DNA of 64,000 nt. Origin: Bacteroidota bacterium. Its GTDB lineage: Bacteria; Bacteroidota; Bacteroidia; 2-12-FULL-35-15. The position numbers were made by a program, and so were the translations under genes. The notes under the pieces were generated by a model that was not told the origin of the DNA, made no database searches, and saw nothing but the letters and a program-made list of their open reading frames with translations. The stretch's first letter is position 1. Every line of letters starts with the position of its first letter. Below, in pieces: positions 45,130-53,224 of the stretch. Where the stretch lies: positions 1-64,000 of the forward strand of contig JAOQAD010000003.1 in assembly GCA_025963775.1 (NCBI GenBank), written 5' to 3'.

Positions 45130-45788
45130 TGGGACAAACTGCAATTGTGATCGGGGCGACGGGGCTTATCGGGAAAGAACTGGTAGCACAGATGTTGAAC
45201 GATCCCGGCTTCAGCAAAGTGAAAATATTTGTGCGTAAAAAGCTGGAGCTGCAGCATTCAAGGTTAGAACAGGTGATCACTGATTTTAATGATCTTTCAT
45301 CCTGCGCGGATCAGATCAGTGGCGATGTGGTATTTTGTGCGATGGGCACCACGATTCGCGTTGCAGGCTCGCAGGAAGCATTTGTGAAAGTGGATTATAC
45401 TTACGTATTCAACTTCGCGGAAGCTGCAAAAAGAAATGGTGTTACCCGCTTCGTGCTGGTGTCTTCACTGGGAGTGTCGGAAAGCGGCGGTAATTTTTAT
45501 TTAACAGTGAAGCGTGACATCGAGAATGCGCTGAAGCGTTTGCAATTCGGGTCGCTCATCATTGTAAGGCCTTCCATGCTGCTCGGCCCGCGTGCAGAAT
45601 CAAGGTTGGGAGAAAGCATCGGGAAATTTTTAATGAAAGCGCTTTCGTTTATTTTTATCGGTAAGCTGAAAAAATACAAAGTAATCGAAGCGACTGTTGT
45701 TGCGAGAGCGATGATCTCCTTATCGAAGACGAACCTTGATGAAGTTGTCGTTTTTGAATCGGATCGCCTGCAGGTGCTGGGAAAATAA
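45129..45788 (+). CDS. NAD(P)H-binding Rossmann oxidoreductase
   Basis: A 219-residue protein of the short-chain/atypical SDR type. It has the nucleotide-binding motif VIGATGLIGKELVAQ at the N-terminus, FCAMGTTIRVAGS, and RFVLVSSLGVSES, and the RPSMLLGPR block; it resembles the HTATIP2/semialdehyde-dehydrogenase-like NAD(P)-binding family. The tyrosine of classical SDR enzymes is replaced or shifted, so the reaction cannot be predicted. It is translationally coupled to the DUF457 gene. Confidence 0.85.
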   Translation: MGQTAIVIGATGLIGKELVAQMLNDPGFSKVKIFVRKKLELQHSRLEQVITDFNDLSSCADQISGDVVFCAMGTTIRVAGSQEAFVKVDYTYVFNFAEAAKRNGVTRFVLVSSLGVSESGGNFYLTVKRDIENALKRLQFGSLIIVRPSMLLGPRAESRLGESIGKFLMKALSFIFIGKLKKYKVIEATVVARAMISLSKTNLDEVVVFESDRLQVLGK

Positions 45789-45859
45789 TTTAATTGGTTT
45801 CCGGATATTGCAAAACTCAAATTCGTATTGTGGATCGCAATGACTACCGGCATCTAAAT

Positions 45860-46231
45860 TTATTTTTCTTTGTAGGGCACAAACATATTGATCCAGATGA
45901 TCCGGGCGCCCCTGTAAAATATGGGCATCAGTATTACGAGAAAAACGCTGAAGGTGATGAGGAAAGGAATCGTATCCATTTTAAAGATCCCGGCAAGCAC
46001 AGCGTAGAGCGCTATTCCAAAGGCCACTGTTAAGCCATAGCTCACGTATGTAGCCCCGAAATAATATCCCGGCTCACGCTTAAAATCCTCACCGCAAACC
46101 GGGCACCTGCTGTTCATTTTCGAAAACCTTTTCAGGTCGTACGGATTGCTGGTTTCCCAAAAATTTCCTTTATGGCAATGCGGGCATTTGTTATTCAGAA
46201 TGCTGTATAATTTGGTTTCGGTGTAACTCAT
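45860..46231 (-). CDS. DUF983 membrane protein
   Basis: A 123-residue protein with a zinc-ribbon-like start (NNKCPHCHKGNFWE and CPVCGEDFKREPGYYFGA) and two or three membrane segments (LTVAFGIALYAVLAGIF and IPFLITFSVFLVILMPIFY). These are the hallmarks of DUF983, whose function is not known. I chose the ATG at 46231; the frame extends to a TTG at 46252, but that stretch overlaps a good promoter box. It is convergent with the oxidoreductase gene. Confidence 0.88.
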   Translation of the reverse strand: MSYTETKLYSILNNKCPHCHKGNFWETSNPYDLKRFSKMNSRCPVCGEDFKREPGYYFGATYVSYGLTVAFGIALYAVLAGIFKMDTIPFLITFSVFLVILMPIFYRGARIIWINMFVPYKEK

Positions 46232-46249
46232 CTTGATAAATTTGCTATA

Positions 46250-46278
46250 CAAAAGTACAGCATTAAATACGGATGCAA
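46250..46278 (-). promoter_or_regulatory. Promoter of the DUF983 gene
   Basis: On the minus strand TTG (46278-46276) is followed after 18 bases by TACTTTTG (46257-46250), an exact TAnnTTTG match. This gives a leader of about a dozen bases before the ATG at 46231. Confidence 0.55.
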
Positions 46279-46304
46279 TGGTACTATTTTATGATTTTAC
46301 AGTA

Positions 46305-47174
46305 TTAAATGAAGCGTTTGCGGAACTGCTCGGGCGTTAGTTTTTCCGCGCGTTTGAAGAATCTGTTGAAGTAGGAGCTGTCGTTGAAATTCAGCTGGTA
46401 AGCGATCTCGCTGACGGAGAGGCCGGAATACACGAGCAATCTTTTCGCTTCAGCGATCAGCCGTTCCTGCAGCAGATCTGCTACTGTTTTATTAAGATAA
46501 TTTTTTGCGTGCGCATTCATCTGCTGTGTGCTGATGTGCAGTAAATCTGCGTAGAATGCAGCAGGCTTGTGCTCCCTGTAATGGGTTTCGATGAGCGCTT
46601 CGAGCTGCGGGACCAGGGATGCCTGCTGTGGCTGTGGATTGCTGCCGGTTTCAAGAAAGGAAGAAAGCTTGTAAAGCAATGCATCCAGCATGGAGCGGAG
46701 AATGTTTGCCCGGAAGGCTAAGCCTGTTTTGCTTTCCGATTCCATCATGCCGATGAAACGCTCAATGTCCTTTTCCTGTGCGGCATCCAGCAATCCGTAG
46801 CTTAACCTGCCGGCAGCGCGGAAGAAAGGGAAATGCTGCAGCTGTGCAGGTTTTGCATCCATCCTGTAAAAGGAAGCGCTGAAAAAGATCACGTAGCCTT
46901 CTGTGTCATCGCTTAATTTCCAGGCGTGCATTTCGCCGGGGCTCATAAAGAAGATGCTGCCTTTTGTCACGGAATAGGTAGTAAAATCAATGGTATGCGA
47001 GCCACTGCCTTTTGTGAAGATGCTGATGAGGTAAAAATCATGGGCATGTGCATCCATCACGAAGGGATGCTCTTTTTTATGCTCCCGGAAGGTTTTGATG
47101 TAAAAAGCAGGTGCCGCATCATCCTTTTTTTTAAAGTTGCCGAGATGAAGGACAGAAGGCGCTTTTTTAGACAT
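46305..47174 (-). CDS. AraC-family transcriptional regulator
   Basis: A 289-residue regulator with an N-terminal cupin-like sensor domain (HAHDFYLISIFTKGSGSHTIDF, SIFFMSPGEMHAWKL) and a C-terminal pair of helix-turn-helix motifs (LLVYSGLSVSEIAYQLNFN and DSSYFNRFFKRAEKLTPEQF). Ligand and targets cannot be read from the sequence. It is divergent from the ABC-F gene, and the shared 78-base region holds direct repeats that could be its binding site. Confidence 0.92.
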   Translation of the reverse strand: MSKKAPSVLHLGNFKKKDDAAPAFYIKTFREHKKEHPFVMDAHAHDFYLISIFTKGSGSHTIDFTTYSVTKGSIFFMSPGEMHAWKLSDDTEGYVIFFSASFYRMDAKPAQLQHFPFFRAAGRLSYGLLDAAQEKDIERFIGMMESESKTGLAFRANILRSMLDALLYKLSSFLETGSNPQPQQASLVPQLEALIETHYREHKPAAFYADLLHISTQQMNAHAKNYLNKTVADLLQERLIAEAKRLLVYSGLSVSEIAYQLNFNDSSYFNRFFKRAEKLTPEQFRKRFI

Positions 47175-47190
47175 AATGGCTATTTACAGC

Positions 47191-47231
47191 CACTAAATTA
47201 GGCATTTGTAAGGCATTTTTCACTAAATTTG
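47191..47231 (+). promoter_or_regulatory. Direct repeats and promoter box between araC-type gene and ABC-F gene
   Basis: CACTAAATT occurs at 47191-47199 and 47221-47229, exactly 30 bp apart, and AGGCATTT occurs twice between them. TAAATTTG at 47224-47231 is an exact TAnnTTTG match for a promoter reading into the ABC-F gene; TTTG at 47205-47208 lies 15 bases upstream of it, closer than usual. Repeats at about three helical turns suit a dimeric AraC-type regulator. Confidence 0.45.
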
Positions 47232-47252
47232 CGCCCTAATTTTTATGATAAA

Positions 47253-49184
47253 ATGATCTCAGTTAATTCAGTGACGGTATCTTTTGGCGGATACGATTTG
47301 TTTGATAATGTAAGCTTCCTGGTGAATCCGAAAGACAGGATCGGCCTTGCGGGGAAGAACGGTGCGGGAAAATCAACAATGCTGAAGCTGCTTGCAGGAG
47401 AACAGAATCCTACAAAGGGCGAGATCTCCAAGCCAAATGATTACAAGATCGGTTACCTGCCTCAGGATATGATCCACCAGCAGGGAAGGACCGTGTTTGG
47501 TGAAACGGAAACGGCTTTCCAGGAGATCCAGCTGCTGGAAACAAGGCTGGATGTGGTGACGCATGAGCTGGAAACACGTACGGATTATGAGAGTGACGCG
47601 TACATGAACCTGATCAATGAGCTTACGGATATCAATACAAGGCTGGAGATCATTGGTGCAGCGAACAAGGAAGAAGAGATCGAGAAAATATTAAAAGGGC
47701 TTGGCTTTGAGGCAAGCGATTTTCACCGTCCTACCTCTGAGTTCAGCGGTGGATGGAGAATGCGCATCGAGCTGGCAAAGATCCTGCTGCAGAAGCCGGA
47801 CATCCTGCTGCTGGATGAGCCTACGAATCACCTTGACATTGAATCGATCCAGTGGCTGGAGGAATTTATGCAGACCTTTGCGGGCTCCGTGATGCTGATC
47901 AGCCACGATAAGCAGTTCCTCGATACGGTGACGACACGCACCATCGAGATCTCGAACAATAAGATCTACGATTATAAAACAAACTACTCGCGTTACCTTA
48001 TGCTTCGCAAGGAGCGCAGGGAACAGCAGGAGAACGCTGCAAAGAACCAGCAGAAGATCATTGACCAGACGGAAGTGCTGATCGATAAATACCGCGCAAA
48101 GGCAAGCAAGGCATCCTTCGCGCAATCGCTGATCAAGAAGCTCGACAGGATGGAGCGCGTGGAAGTGGATGAGAGCGATAATGCGACGATGTTCTTCAAA
48201 TTCCCGCCGCCTGCGCATTCCGGGAAAATTGTTCTGACCGTTGAGCATGCAGGAAAGAAATATGGCGACAAGCAGATCTTCAGCAATGCGAATTTCATTC
48301 TTACCAAAGGAGAAAAGATCGCGCTTGTGGGAAGGAACGGGGAAGGGAAAAGTACGATGATCAAAATGATCGCGAGCCAGATCGATTATGAAGGGCTTGT
48401 GCAGCACGGGCATAGCGTGATGATGGGTTATTTTGCACAGGATCAGGCGGAGAGGCTGGATAAATCAAAGACTGTTTTCCAGACCATTGATGAGCTGGCT
48501 GTGGGAGATGTCCGCAAGCAGGTAAGGACCCTGCTCGGATCGTTCCTGTTTGGCGGCGATGACATTGATAAAAAGGTTTCGGTGCTGAGCGGTGGTGAGC
48601 GCGGGCGTTTGGCGCTCTGCAAGCTGTTGCTGGAGCCCTATAATTTTCTTGTGCTGGATGAGCCTACGAATCACCTTGACATCCGCAGCAAGGAGATCCT
48701 GAAAAAAGCGATCATGGATTATGAAGGCACGGTGATCGTTGTATCGCACGACAGGGATTTCCTTGACGGGCTGGTGAACAAAATGTATGAGTTCAAGAAC
48801 GGTGAAGTGAAAGAGCATTTATGCGGCATCACCGAGTTCATGGAAAAAGTGAAGATGAACAGGCTGAGCGAAATGAACTCCTCGAAAAACCCTTTCCAGA
48901 AAGCGAGTCCGGCAGCAGTGAAGGAAAAGCCGAAAGAAGACCCGAAGAATGATGAGCGTGAGAAAGAGCAGAAGCAGATCAAATCACAGATCGTAAAATC
49001 GGAGAAGGAAATAGAACGTTTGGAAAATGAAATAAAGATCTTTGATGCTAAGCTTGCCGATCCTTCACAGTACCAGTCGGTGGTGAATGATAAAGCTGCA
49101 TTTGCCACTTACGAGCAGATGAAAAAGCAGCTGGAAGCCGAAATGAAAACCTGGGAAGATTTGCAGGGCAGGCTTGATCAGTAA
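47253..49184 (+). CDS. ABC-F family ATPase
   Basis: A 643-residue soluble protein with two ATP-binding cassettes and no membrane segments. Cassette 1 has GLAGKNGAGKSTMLKLLAG, signature FSGGWRMRIELAKILL and LLLDEPTNHLDIESI; cassette 2 has LVGRNGEGKSTMIKMIA, LSGGERGRLALCKLLL and LVLDEPTNHLDIRS. A linker rich in charged residues lies between them and a coiled-coil region closes the protein, as in Uup-type proteins. ABC-F proteins act on the ribosome in translation control or antibiotic protection; which one applies here is open. The ATG at 47253 is preferred over a TTG at 47229 that overlaps the promoter box. Confidence 0.94.
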   Translation: MISVNSVTVSFGGYDLFDNVSFLVNPKDRIGLAGKNGAGKSTMLKLLAGEQNPTKGEISKPNDYKIGYLPQDMIHQQGRTVFGETETAFQEIQLLETRLDVVTHELETRTDYESDAYMNLINELTDINTRLEIIGAANKEEEIEKILKGLGFEASDFHRPTSEFSGGWRMRIELAKILLQKPDILLLDEPTNHLDIESIQWLEEFMQTFAGSVMLISHDKQFLDTVTTRTIEISNNKIYDYKTNYSRYLMLRKERREQQENAAKNQQKIIDQTEVLIDKYRAKASKASFAQSLIKKLDRMERVEVDESDNATMFFKFPPPAHSGKIVLTVEHAGKKYGDKQIFSNANFILTKGEKIALVGRNGEGKSTMIKMIASQIDYEGLVQHGHSVMMGYFAQDQAERLDKSKTVFQTIDELAVGDVRKQVRTLLGSFLFGGDDIDKKVSVLSGGERGRLALCKLLLEPYNFLVLDEPTNHLDIRSKEILKKAIMDYEGTVIVVSHDRDFLDGLVNKMYEFKNGEVKEHLCGITEFMEKVKMNRLSEMNSSKNPFQKASPAAVKEKPKEDPKNDEREKEQKQIKSQIVKSEKEIERLENEIKIFDAKLADPSQYQSVVNDKAAFATYEQMKKQLEAEMKTWEDLQGRLDQ

Positions 49185-49187
49185 AAC

Positions 49188-50060
49188 TTAATAAGACTTA
49201 CTCATGGAAGCCGGGTTACAGATGATGTAGTCGGCCATGTTCAATGCCGTTTTCGCAAGCGTGTCAATGCTTTCCTGTTCCGTTGAACCGATCGTGAGAA
49301 TTTTCAAATCATTCTTTTCCTGGCGGAGGTACCATTCGATTCCCTGGTGATAATTGCTGTGATACGAACCATTGTAATGTAAAATGGTTTTTCCTTTCGA
49401 CAGATTCTTCAGGATAAAATAAGCCATGGTTGCGTCTTTTACGGCTTGCGACTTCGGCAGGTTCTCGCCACCGTGCCCTCCGGCCGCTTCGTAAATATCC
49501 TTGTAACATTTCAGGCTGCCATCGTATTTCATGGGGAGCGGACAAATAAACTTTTTTGCTTCCGGCTCAATGCTGTCGAGCTTTTCGAGGCCTTTGCCGT
49601 ACACGAGGCTTGCATAGCGGCGCGGGATATTCGCTGCGATGAACTGCAGGTGATTGTTCTTTGCAAAATCGAGCAAGGGCTTGTAATCGTTGGTATAATT
49701 GCTCCAGAGCTTCACTTCATCCTTAAATGTTTTATCGGATAATTTTCCTTCAAGGTATTCGCTGACAGTAACCTGGTCGTCGGACTCGAACATTTCAGAG
49801 GAAAGCATGAGATTTTCCTTTTTTACTTCGTAGAGGTCTTTGGTGAGCTCCTGTTCCAGCCAGTGACAAAGCGGATTGTTGTGCAGCTCGCCAAAAAGAA
49901 TGATATCGGCCTGTTTCGCATCATTCAGCAGCTTTTCATAGGAGGTTTCCTTCCCTTTTGAATCATAGAGCTGGTAGGCTTTTTTGTCGCCCCTGAATGA
50001 AACTAAAAAGAGAAGCGCTGACAAGATCTGTAATAAGGGGGTTTTCATGAAGCATGGCAT
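49188..50060 (-). CDS. ChaN-like haem-binding/Tiki-superfamily protein
   Basis: A 290-residue exported protein. After a hydrophobic N-terminus (LLQILSALLFLVSF) it has the family motif ADIILFGELHNNPLCHWLEQ, an EMFESDDQ block, FIAANIPRRYASLV, and near the end TILHYNGSYHSNYHQGIEWYL with a conserved histidine pair. ChaN of Campylobacter binds haem and many relatives are annotated iron-regulated lipoproteins; I see no lipobox cysteine here. Two ATG starts are possible (50060 and 50048). It is convergent with the ABC-F gene, with only 3 bases between the stops. Confidence 0.87.
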   Translation of the reverse strand: MPCFMKTPLLQILSALLFLVSFRGDKKAYQLYDSKGKETSYEKLLNDAKQADIILFGELHNNPLCHWLEQELTKDLYEVKKENLMLSSEMFESDDQVTVSEYLEGKLSDKTFKDEVKLWSNYTNDYKPLLDFAKNNHLQFIAANIPRRYASLVYGKGLEKLDSIEPEAKKFICPLPMKYDGSLKCYKDIYEAAGGHGGENLPKSQAVKDATMAYFILKNLSKGKTILHYNGSYHSNYHQGIEWYLRQEKNDLKILTIGSTEQESIDTLAKTALNMADYIICNPASMSKSY

Positions 50061-50304
50061 TTATTCAAATATACAAAAAATGATTGGCGGTAACATGGAA
50101 TTTTTGCCGGGATCACGCGGTTAAACCCTTGCCGGTGAAGGGCTCCGGCCCCGGGTACTGCTTCATGGGAAACAAAGATGGATTTCAGGGCCTTTTTGGG
50201 GCTAAAAGTGTAAGATTTTGGGAATTTATTTCATTTATTTTCTTATAATTGGGTAAAATTTTCGGATATTGTCGTCTGTAAAAGCCCAAGTGTAACTTAT
50301 TTAT

Positions 50305-50883
50305 ATGGATTTAAACAAGAGCGGTTCTGTTGAGGAAGCTATTTTTACTGCCAAGGTAAATGGTATAAGGTCCTTGTACAGCGGTGGCGATAAGAAAGCG
50401 GTTGTTGTTCATATTGGTGAGCTTGACCAGGACAAGGTCAATTCCATTTCAAACCTTGTTGAGACCCAGATGGAGAATTTCGGCGTAAGCAAAAGTGCTG
50501 TCAAGAAGATCTTCAATATTGTCATAGAAACCCTTCAGAATATCTGCCTTCACGGCGAAAAAGATAACAATGGCTACCAGATGACCTATTTTGTCATTGG
50601 CAGGATCAACAATGAATTTAACATCCATTCCGGGAACATTATCACCAGCCTGCAGGCCGAGCGCCTGAACCGGAGGCTGAATGCTGTTAAATCCCTGAAT
50701 GATACGGACCTGAAAAAGCAATACATGGATGTGCTGTCGAACGGGGAACTGTCATCGAAAGGCGGAGCAGGCTTAGGTTTCCTGACGATCGCATTAAAAT
50801 CGAATAACAATATGGACTTTGAGTTCCAAATGCTGAATAAAGAGTACTCATTATTTTCATTACATTCAAAAGTACAAGGCTGA
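50305..50883 (+). CDS. SiaB-family protein kinase (DUF6272)
   Basis: A 192-residue protein of the SiaB family, which has a histidine-kinase-like ATP-binding fold and phosphorylates the SiaC protein. The N-box-like helix is VIETLQNICLHGE, followed by YFVIGRINNEFNIHSGN and, further on, KGGAGLGFLTIALKSN, which fits the ATP lid and G region. It is 2 bases upstream of the siaC-like gene, the same order as in Pseudomonas siaBC. The 244-base gap before it shows nothing I can name. Confidence 0.88.
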   Translation: MDLNKSGSVEEAIFTAKVNGIRSLYSGGDKKAVVVHIGELDQDKVNSISNLVETQMENFGVSKSAVKKIFNIVIETLQNICLHGEKDNNGYQMTYFVIGRINNEFNIHSGNIITSLQAERLNRRLNAVKSLNDTDLKKQYMDVLSNGELSSKGGAGLGFLTIALKSNNNMDFEFQMLNKEYSLFSLHSKVQG

Positions 50884-50885
50884 TC

Positions 50886-51263
50886 ATGAATAGTTTAGAA
50901 ATCCCAGAAGGCGGAAACACTCCCCATATCTTATTTGACCCGGCAGTACCGGTGTTTAAAATCGAGGGAAAGTCCTTCCCGGAAGATAGCAAAGAGTTTT
51001 ACCGCATGCTGATCGAGTGGCTGGAGGCTTATAAAGCTGCCCTGCCGCCTTCATTCCAGCTGAATTTCAACCTGTTTTATCTCAGTTCATCCTCTATTAT
51101 TTCCGTAAAGCAGATCCTGCTGAAGCTTGTCGAATTCCAATCGCTGGGAACAGCTGTTACCGTGGTATGGAATTACGATGAAGACGATGATGACATCAAG
51201 AAAACGGGTGAAGATTACATGAAGATCACGAAGCTTCCTTTCCAGTTCGTTGTAAACGACTGA
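50886..51263 (+). CDS. SiaC-family regulatory phosphoprotein (DUF1987)
   Basis: A 125-residue protein with the DUF1987 core: GNTPHILFDPA, FKIEGKSFPEDSKEFY, FNLFYLSSSSIISVKQIL and TVVWNYDEDDDDIKKTGEDY. In Pseudomonas aeruginosa SiaC is phosphorylated on a threonine by SiaB, and unphosphorylated SiaC activates the diguanylate cyclase SiaD. Here the serine run at residues 67-70 occupies the corresponding region. No diguanylate cyclase is in the window, so the downstream target is unknown. It ends at a clear terminator, so siaB-siaC is a two-gene operon. Confidence 0.9.
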   Translation: MNSLEIPEGGNTPHILFDPAVPVFKIEGKSFPEDSKEFYRMLIEWLEAYKAALPPSFQLNFNLFYLSSSSIISVKQILLKLVEFQSLGTAVTVVWNYDEDDDDIKKTGEDYMKITKLPFQFVVND

Positions 51264-51284
51264 ACCTCTCTTTAACTTACCAGG

Positions 51285-51315
51285 AACACCCGGCAGCGAT
51301 GTGCGGGTGTTTTTA
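51285..51315 (+). terminator. Terminator of the siaBC operon
   Basis: An 8-bp stem (AACACCCG, 51285-51292, with 51304-51311) is followed by TTTATTT, 21 bases past the siaC stop. Confidence 0.8.
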
Positions 51316-51416
51316 TTTCAGGTGTGTGGAAAAAATTCCCAATGCACCGGGCTGGCATATTTCTTTCAAGTTTGCTTTGCTTTAAATATGAATATACACT
51401 TAAAACAGCCCAGCCT

Positions 51417-52121
51417 ATGAATTGCATTATAGTTGATGATAATAAGATGGCCCGCACAGCCATTAAACAAATGATCACACAGGTTGATTTCCTGAACCTC
51501 AAGCATGAGTGCGAGAACCCGATAGAGGCATTCAATTACCTGAAAAGGGAAAGCATCGACCTGGTGTTCCTGGATGTTGAAATGCCCGAAATGACAGGGA
51601 TAGAGCTGATCAAAAACCTTGAGACACGCCCGATCATTATCATGATCACCACCAAGCAGGAATATGCGGTGGAGGCATTTGAGCTGAACGTTGCCGATTA
51701 CCTGATCAAGCCGGTGAGCATGACCCGCTTTATGGTAGCTGTTGCAAGGGCCAAAGAGCTGTTTGAAAAGAAGGATAATAAGATCGAGATGAGCAGCGAT
51801 AAGGACAAGGAATACATTTTCGTCCGCTCCAATTCAGTGCTCACAAAGATCAGGATCAAGGAAATTATATATGTGCAGGCCCTGGGCGATTATGTGAACA
51901 TATTCACTGCCGACAACAAGCGCCATACGGTGCACATTACACTGAAAGCCATCGAGGAAAAATTGCAAAGCTCGAAATTTTTCCGTCTTCACCGCTCCTA
52001 CCTAGTTGCGCTGGATCACATTGATAACGTGGAAGAGAATACGGCTTATATAGGCAAGCATCCTTTATCGATAGGCGAACAATACAAAAAAGAACTACTG
52101 AAGAAACTGAACCTGATCTGA
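51417..52121 (+). CDS. LytTR-family response regulator
   Basis: A 234-residue two-domain regulator. The N-terminal receiver has the acidic pair in IIVDDNK and the phospho-acceptor Asp53 in LVFLDVEMPEMTG, with the conserved lysine in LIKPVS. The C-terminal LytTR DNA-binding domain shows FVRSNSVLTKIRIKEIIYVQALGDYV and FFRLHRSYLVALDHID. Members usually pair with a HisKA/LytS-type kinase that is not adjacent here. I chose the ATG at 51417; codons further upstream in the frame do not match the receiver start. Confidence 0.95.
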   Translation: MNCIIVDDNKMARTAIKQMITQVDFLNLKHECENPIEAFNYLKRESIDLVFLDVEMPEMTGIELIKNLETRPIIIMITTKQEYAVEAFELNVADYLIKPVSMTRFMVAVARAKELFEKKDNKIEMSSDKDKEYIFVRSNSVLTKIRIKEIIYVQALGDYVNIFTADNKRHTVHITLKAIEEKLQSSKFFRLHRSYLVALDHIDNVEENTAYIGKHPLSIGEQYKKELLKKLNLI

Positions 52122-52229
52122 AAAGACAGGCTATCTTTTTATGGTTTCCGGCTATTCTTTTTCCCCACTTACCGAAATCAGCTTTTCGTCCAATCGAATA
52201 ACTTATAATTTAACCTCAATTAGCAGCAT

Positions 52230-52676
52230 ATGTTCAACAAGCTGACACCTTCTTCTATCAATATTTTATTGGTGGAGGATAACCCTGGTGATATTAGGCT
52301 CACCAAGGAAGTCCTTAAAGAAGGAAAAATACAGAATAACCTGAGTGTAGTAACGGATGGAGAAGAAGCCTTACTTTTTTTGAAGAAACAGGGGCAATAC
52401 GGGGAAGCATTTACGCCCGATATTGTTTTGCTTGACCTGAACCTCCCGAAAAAAGACGGAAGGGAAGTGCTGAGCCAGATCAAGGATGATGAGTACCTGA
52501 AGCTGATCCCGGTGATTGTTTTAACAACCTCGGATGCAGAGCAGGACATTAAGCGGATGTATGAGAACCATGCAAACTGTTACATAACGAAGCCGGTGGA
52601 TTTTAACCAGTTCATCAATGTGATCCGGTCGATCGAAAATTTCTGGCTGACCATTGTGAAGCTGCCGAGGAAATGA
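52230..52676 (+). CDS. Single-domain response regulator (Rcp1-like)
   Basis: A 148-residue stand-alone receiver. It shows [18 protein letters not shown], the phospho-acceptor Asp69 in [14 protein letters not shown], the switch region [12 protein letters not shown] and the lysine in [11 protein letters not shown]. The EDNPGD start and a slightly extended beta4-alpha4 region are typical of the phytochrome-partner Rcp1 type. It has no output domain, so it should act as a phosphate shuttle or protein-binding switch in the relay encoded nearby. Confidence 0.93.
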   Translation: MFNKLTPSSINILLVEDNPGDIRLTKEVLKEGKIQNNLSVVTDGEEALLFLKKQGQYGEAFTPDIVLLDLNLPKKDGREVLSQIKDDEYLKLIPVIVLTTSDAEQDIKRMYENHANCYITKPVDFNQFINVIRSIENFWLTIVKLPRK

Positions 52677-52706
52677 CAACAAAAGCAATTAATTCTAAAA
52701 ATCGAT

Positions 52707-53099
52707 ATGGTACCTCCAAAAAATGCAAAAGTAACGGAAACGAGTACTTCCTTTTTCTGGTTTGATGAAAATGGCATTCTTTGCTCCATTGCCAAAAAAG
52801 CGCCGCCACAATCGCTTGAGGACACGATAAAGCTCATGGAAGATTTTAAAGCCCTGCTTGGCGGTAAGAAGGTGTGCATGCTGCTGGATGTTACGAACTC
52901 CGGCGAATCTACAAGGGAAGTAAGGGATTATGCGGCTGCTGAATTTCCTAAATTAGTGAAGGCAATGGCGCTGGTATCGGGTTCCGAGCTCGGAAAAATG
53001 CTGGCCAATCTTTTTTTTAATCTCAAGCAACAGCCCTATCCCACTAAAATGTTCACAGGTGAAGAAGAAGCCAGGGAATGGCTGAAGCAATACCTGTAA
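52707..53099 (+). CDS. STAS/SpoIIAA-like small protein
   Basis: A 130-residue soluble protein (FFWFDENGILCSIAKK, VCMLLDVTNSGESTREVRDY, ALVSGSELGKMLANLFFNL, EEEAREWLKQYL). The alternation of strands and helices and the C-terminal EEARxWL pattern suit a STAS/SpoIIAA-like fold, as seen in partner-switch regulators, but the match is weak. It lies 30 bases after the lone receiver and before the MASE1 kinase, so a role in the same signalling system is plausible. Confidence 0.6.
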   Translation: MVPPKNAKVTETSTSFFWFDENGILCSIAKKAPPQSLEDTIKLMEDFKALLGGKKVCMLLDVTNSGESTREVRDYAAAEFPKLVKAMALVSGSELGKMLANLFFNLKQQPYPTKMFTGEEEAREWLKQYL

Positions 53100-53224
53100 A
53101 CTAATTCCCCGATATTTAAATCTACGGCCACATTCTCCTGTATTCCTTTGTTTCAGAATGAAAGGAGGGTTTGGCATATAATTTTAATTACCTGTTCAGA
53201 TGGAACAATCCCATTGTTAGAATT

